Assembly (NCBI RefSeq): GCF_016802725.1
Contig: NC_052667.1
Location: forward strand, 6,724,501 to 6,788,500
DNA from: Solenopsis invicta
Lineage: Eukaryota > Arthropoda > Insecta > Hymenoptera > Formicidae
Direction: 5' to 3'
DNA: 64,000 nt
Positions 60,169 through 64,000 of the stretch are shown here, in pieces (position 1 is the stretch's first letter; the number at the start of each line of letters is the position of its first letter). The notes below the pieces were generated by a model. It was not told where the DNA came from, searched no databases, and was given only the letters and a program-made list of their open reading frames with translations. Both the position numbers and the translations under genes were made by a program.

Positions 60169-60964
60169 CAACAGTCGACATGAGATTTTGCTAATATGAG
60201 CCCTTGTTTAGAGTAGGCCCTAACCTAATTTTTAAAAACTTGCGAATTTTTAACTTAATATGAATAATACTTTTCAAAATTAACTTTTTAACTAAATTTT
60301 ATAAGCTTATGCTATTTTATAAGCTTAGCAATGCTATTGATTATGAACATTATTGTATAAAATATAAGTGGGTGACTTATAATACATATAATGTCTAACT
60401 AACGTCGGCTTATCGCTTCCGTTTAGCGCGGTTGACAATGATCTCACGTACGTTTCACAGAATGAGCCTTGCAAAACGCGATTCCGTCGATACACCGAAC
60501 CACGTGGTACTCGTTAATCGGATTGTGTCACGTCTACATATCGAAAGACGACCGAATAATCGATGTACCGATTCACCGTAGTAATAGTAACATAGTAACA
60601 CATGCGACGACGTCACGCGGCCAACCAGGTCGGCATCTGAGTGTCCTCACGGCCGGAGCGTGCTCCGACTTCCACAAACGATCTAAATCAAGTCAGAGCA
60701 TGTGGGAACCAATAATACTACGCCACGTTAAAAGCTAGAGAAATGAGTAATCGGAGAACCGCTTGGTAACCACAGTAAAGTCACTAAGTCTCCGGATATA
60801 TGGGACGGAAAAGAAAACTTAGTAATTTCAAAGGAAACTCGTGACTTCTCGTCGAAATAGCTTTCGACGAGATCCAAGGTTAAATAAATTCTAGCGTGTA
60901 ATAAAATTGGAAAATTGGTTAAAATCATTAAAAAATTTGACGCTCCAACAACTGTCACCAGAAT
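60169..60964. other. Non-coding stretch
   Basis: A GC-richer patch at about 60430-60690 has a plus-strand open frame of 89 codons with no family support. Confidence 0.35.
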
Positions 60965-61360
60965 GAAGTGAGTTAATATATTTTTTAAACTAAATTAAGT
61001 TAAAATTAATGGCTTATAAGATTAATTTAGTTAAAAAGTTAATTTTGAAAAGCATTATTCATATTAAGTTAAAAATTCGCAAGTTTTTAAAAATTAGATT
61101 ACTCTAAACAATTGTAACGTGAATCATCAAATAAATTTAATATTTTATTTGCAAATTAAGTTAATATAAAACAATAACAAATATTGCTTTTTATGTGGAA
61201 ATGTATTTTTTTCATAATTTTTTTCTTTTACGCACATAAATTGTTAACTTCGGAAAAAAGTTAATAAAGTTTGTATTTCAAAAGTAACTAAAGTTAAAAA
61301 CTATTAACTTTTTTAATCTTATTTAATTTTTAACTTTTTAACGATTCACTACCCAATCCT
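60965..61360. repeat. AT-rich dispersed repeat, copy 2
   Basis: Homologous to 16735-17130 in the same orientation. This copy also keeps a CACTACCCAATCCTG end, recalling the ends of the GTAAC-family elements. Confidence 0.75.
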
Positions 61361-61815
61361 GACGAACTCTATATGTTTAAAACAGTAACTGGAACAGTTA
61401 TCCAAGTACTTAATTTTCTACAGGTCAAAGTTTAGCGCTAACCTAATCATAATATGAAAGATTCGCGATGAAGCGGACAAATCTCATCGTCAGACCATAA
61501 CGAGTCTTCATAACAAGTCATTATTTGTAGTAGACTGTTTGGCTACATCGAGAAGGTCAGTATACACTTGGCCGAGTTGTAACTTGTCAATCAATGTTTT
61601 CAATGTAACCTTCTCGACATTTATCGACTAGCTGAGTGTTCAAATTTCAACCACAAACAAAGCAGGAATTTAAGTATAGAACGACCCTGATGTTCTAAAG
61701 ACTGGTAAAGAATATCGGAGATTTTCAACGGCTAATAAATAAAAATTTCCTGCATCATTCGTCTCTTCTCTTTTTCCACCTACGTGTCGGACAGAAAAAA
61801 AGGAAGGACAAATCC
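61361..61815. other. Non-coding stretch
   Basis: Nothing recognised. Confidence 0.35.
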
Positions 61816-62261
61816 TCTATAAGCACTCCAATATTTTTAGAATATTATACAAACATTAAAAATAAAAATAATATTAAAATAATATTCCGAAAATATTATT
61901 CAATATTTTAATTATTTTAATGGAATATTATATTAATGTTACATGTCGGTTTTTATATAATATTCGTAGTATATTATTTCAAAAATTCCGTGGAATATTA
62001 TGAAAATGTACTACGAATATTATTGTGGGCAAAAATTAAAGTAACTTATTAAAATATTCATAAACTTTATGATTAGTACAAGTTACAATATTCTTGATAA
62101 TTTAAACTATTGAAGTAAAATATTATTTTACTTCTCGTATAATATTCATACATCATCAGGAGTGAGCATATTATAACCTTATTATTACTATTACTTAACA
62201 TTTCAGGAATATTATTAAATTTAACATTAAATAATATTGTAGCGCTTACAGAGTATAAGTG
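61816..62261. mobile_element. AATATT-rich TIR element, copy 2 (inverted)
   Basis: Opposite orientation to 51360-51792. It starts CTATAAGCACTCCAATATTT and ends AATATTGTAGCGCTTACAGA, matching the ends of copy 1. Confidence 0.75.
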
Positions 62262-63300
62262 CTACCACCAGATACTCGAATAATATCGAATAATATCGAA
62301 ACGTCTGTTTAAAATCAGCTTGAAAACACGTCGGCGAAGCGCTCTTTCCCAGCTCACCCCGTATATCGAAAACATTGCGGAAACGTCGCTTACATTCTCA
62401 CAGGCCGTGGCTGAAGGATGTCACGCGTGGCGAAGGGCTGCTCTCTCTCTCTTTCTCTCTCTCTCTTTCTCTTTCACTTCCACGTCACGTGTCGGAAGAG
62501 TACTCCCACGGCCTCCGGTTCCCCGCGGACGCGATCTATTCTCAATGATGCTCGATCCGCGACGCCATCGCCGTCGATGCACCGTCGATCATCCACCCGA
62601 AGGACGGTTCACCACCACGCGCACGACGCTGCGAGCTTACCGTATCACGCGCGTACCACACGACCGGCGACCACGGGCGCCCGTACGCACTGACGCCGAC
62701 GCGGGACACGGACCAACCTAGGGATCAACGCCGCGGCCATCTTGCCGCCTGAAACTAGCGGGATCGATGGGACGCTGCGAGCGTCTCCTGTCGGTAGGGC
62801 GCGACACGACACGACCTTCTCTCGGTCAGATGTTTACCTTCCCATCCCTCCTGCCCCGCCGCATTTTTAGCCCGCACCATTTACGAAAACAAAAAATCCC
62901 ACAACGAAACCTCTCGAATGAGGTTCGTTTTATGATTCGCGCTCGAGTTTCCGGAGTCGAACGACCGCTCTATCGCGCGACTGCGAGTAGAACGACCTCT
63001 TTATTGCCCGCGCTCCATTTAAATTCTTCCCGAAAAGGGTTAATTCGAAGCGGTTGATTCCCACGTCTCCGACGTCTCGCGCGTCATCCTTGACCTCGTG
63101 TCGAAAGGGAACGCGCGATCGTCGCTCGGTGCGCAAACGTTTCTCACCGGTTTGGTATACGCAAACAAGAAATCACGTGAAATATTCAGCGAATACGGCG
63201 ATGATGCACGACCAGCAATCGTCGAACATCGATCCAACGTTCAAAAATATTATCGAAAGCGCCTGATTGTGTGCAAATAAACGAGTCTTGCATTAAGCAC
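62262..63300 (-). promoter_or_regulatory. CpG-rich island with a minus-strand donor, candidate first exon and promoter
   Basis: A GC-rich tract with a CT-rich run at 62440-62473. On the minus strand TGATACG|GTAAGCTC at 62641/62640 is a plausible donor. Overlapping open frames on both strands (for example 62320-62721 plus) are Arg/Thr-rich and not believed. Confidence 0.35.
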
Positions 63301-64000
63301 GTAAAAATTCTTTCATTACATTTGAAAGTTTCCGCGGATTTCTTCCGAGGATTTAAATCTTGAGAAATCGAAGCGAAAGTAATTAAAAAAAAAATAAAAA
63401 AAAAATCGTGTATTTTTAATCCTAGAAAGTCACTCATATTTCTCTGACGTTAATAGCATTCTGGGTAAAAATTCACATAATTAAGAATTTTATTTTACAT
63501 TTTTGTCTCTCTTATGGAATGCAAGACGTTAAAATAACTAAACTAATATAAAAAAAATTTTATTAAATATTATTTTTAAACCATTAAAATTCTTATAACA
63601 AAAACTGTAGCTAGATTTGAATTTTAGTACTTGTATAAAAATTCATTCCATAAAAATTTTTTTTTCAGATTTTATATTTTGCAAGATGTTAGAATAATAA
63701 CTGAACTAATACTATTTTAATGTAAATAAAATTCTTATTAAATATTATTTCAAACTATCAAAATTTTAATAATAAAAATTGTACTAAACCTACATGAAAA
63801 TTTATTAAGATATTATAAAGGTTAACCTGCAGTAACACTAGGATTAACAGTCACAATATTTCATGTGAAAAATGGTATTTTTTGTTCCTACAAACCTGGA
63901 TAATTTATCACTTTTTCATCCATCTACACTATTTAAAATGGTAATATTTCTAAAAAATCTGAATATACACTAAGAGAAAAAAGTGGTTACACAATTATCA
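63301..64000. other. AT-rich non-coding right edge
   Basis: Two loosely similar halves (about 63510-63620 and 63680-63790) share GTTARAATAA, TTATTAAATATTATTT and AAAATT phrases, suggesting an old tandem duplication of about 170 bp. No gene recognised. Confidence 0.4.

Noticed and set aside
62320..63280. Plus and minus open frames of 60-133 codons
   Set aside because: Same reason: CpG-rich, CT-repeat derived, overlapping frames without protein features.
1..64000. CRISPR array, rRNA, tRNA or bacterial operon
   Set aside because: No regularly spaced repeats with unique spacers, no rRNA blocks and no convincing tRNA cloverleaf were found by eye. A covariance-model search would be needed to exclude tRNAs firmly.
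1..64000. Autonomous transposon, retrotransposon or endogenous viral gene
   Set aside because: No reverse transcriptase, integrase, transposase or viral protein motif was seen in any frame. All mobile elements found look non-autonomous.

Overview
The window looks like insect nuclear DNA, most probably from a hymenopteran such as an ant. This rests on the AT-rich background broken by short GC- and CpG-rich islands, small split exons with insect-like splice sites and start context, one clearly insect-type gene, and a dense load of small inverted-repeat elements. The species call is an inference. No bacterial-type operon, CRISPR array, rRNA or convincing tRNA was seen.

One gene is certain. On the minus strand, seven coding exons between 37318 and 33986 give a complete 707-residue long-chain acyl-CoA synthetase of the ACSL3/ACSL4 type (Acsl). 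Every splice junction keeps the reading frame and all adenylate-forming signatures are present. Its first coding exon starts just after a splice acceptor, so the promoter and 5' UTR exon(s) lie further right. GC-rich islands with minus-strand splice donors at about 40.67, 46.41, 58.86 and 62.64 kb are candidate alternative first exons.

A second, probable gene is on the plus strand. A short exon at 12557-12673 (start codon in good insect context) and a terminal exon at 25534-25679 share splice phase and together would encode a 67-77 residue single-pass membrane protein, split by a 12.9 kb intron. I do not recognise its family.

The rest is non-coding, and much of it is repeats. By region: a 385-394 bp tandem repeat at the left edge (1-815); an AT-rich tract with GC islands and a duplicated 160 bp block (0.8-12.5 kb); the large intron of the small membrane gene, holding several inverted-repeat elements (12.7-25.5 kb); a quiet tract and the 3' side of Acsl (27.6-34 kb); Acsl (34-37.3 kb); its upstream region, with a mariner-like element (42.1 kb), a TIR element carrying a broken coding-like fragment (44.5-45.7 kb), and a MITE nested inside a palindromic element with visible TA duplications (45.86-46.24 kb); and a right-hand part (47-64 kb) with more TIR and MITE families and two CpG-rich islands (58.7-59.6 and 62.3-63.1 kb).

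Repeat families with two or more copies here are the GTAAC-ended elements, the CACTGAG MITEs, the GATTAACTTTGATCTC palindromes, the AAAGTGTGAAAATC palindromes, the AATATT-rich TIR elements and the ACGGAAAGAA-ended elements.
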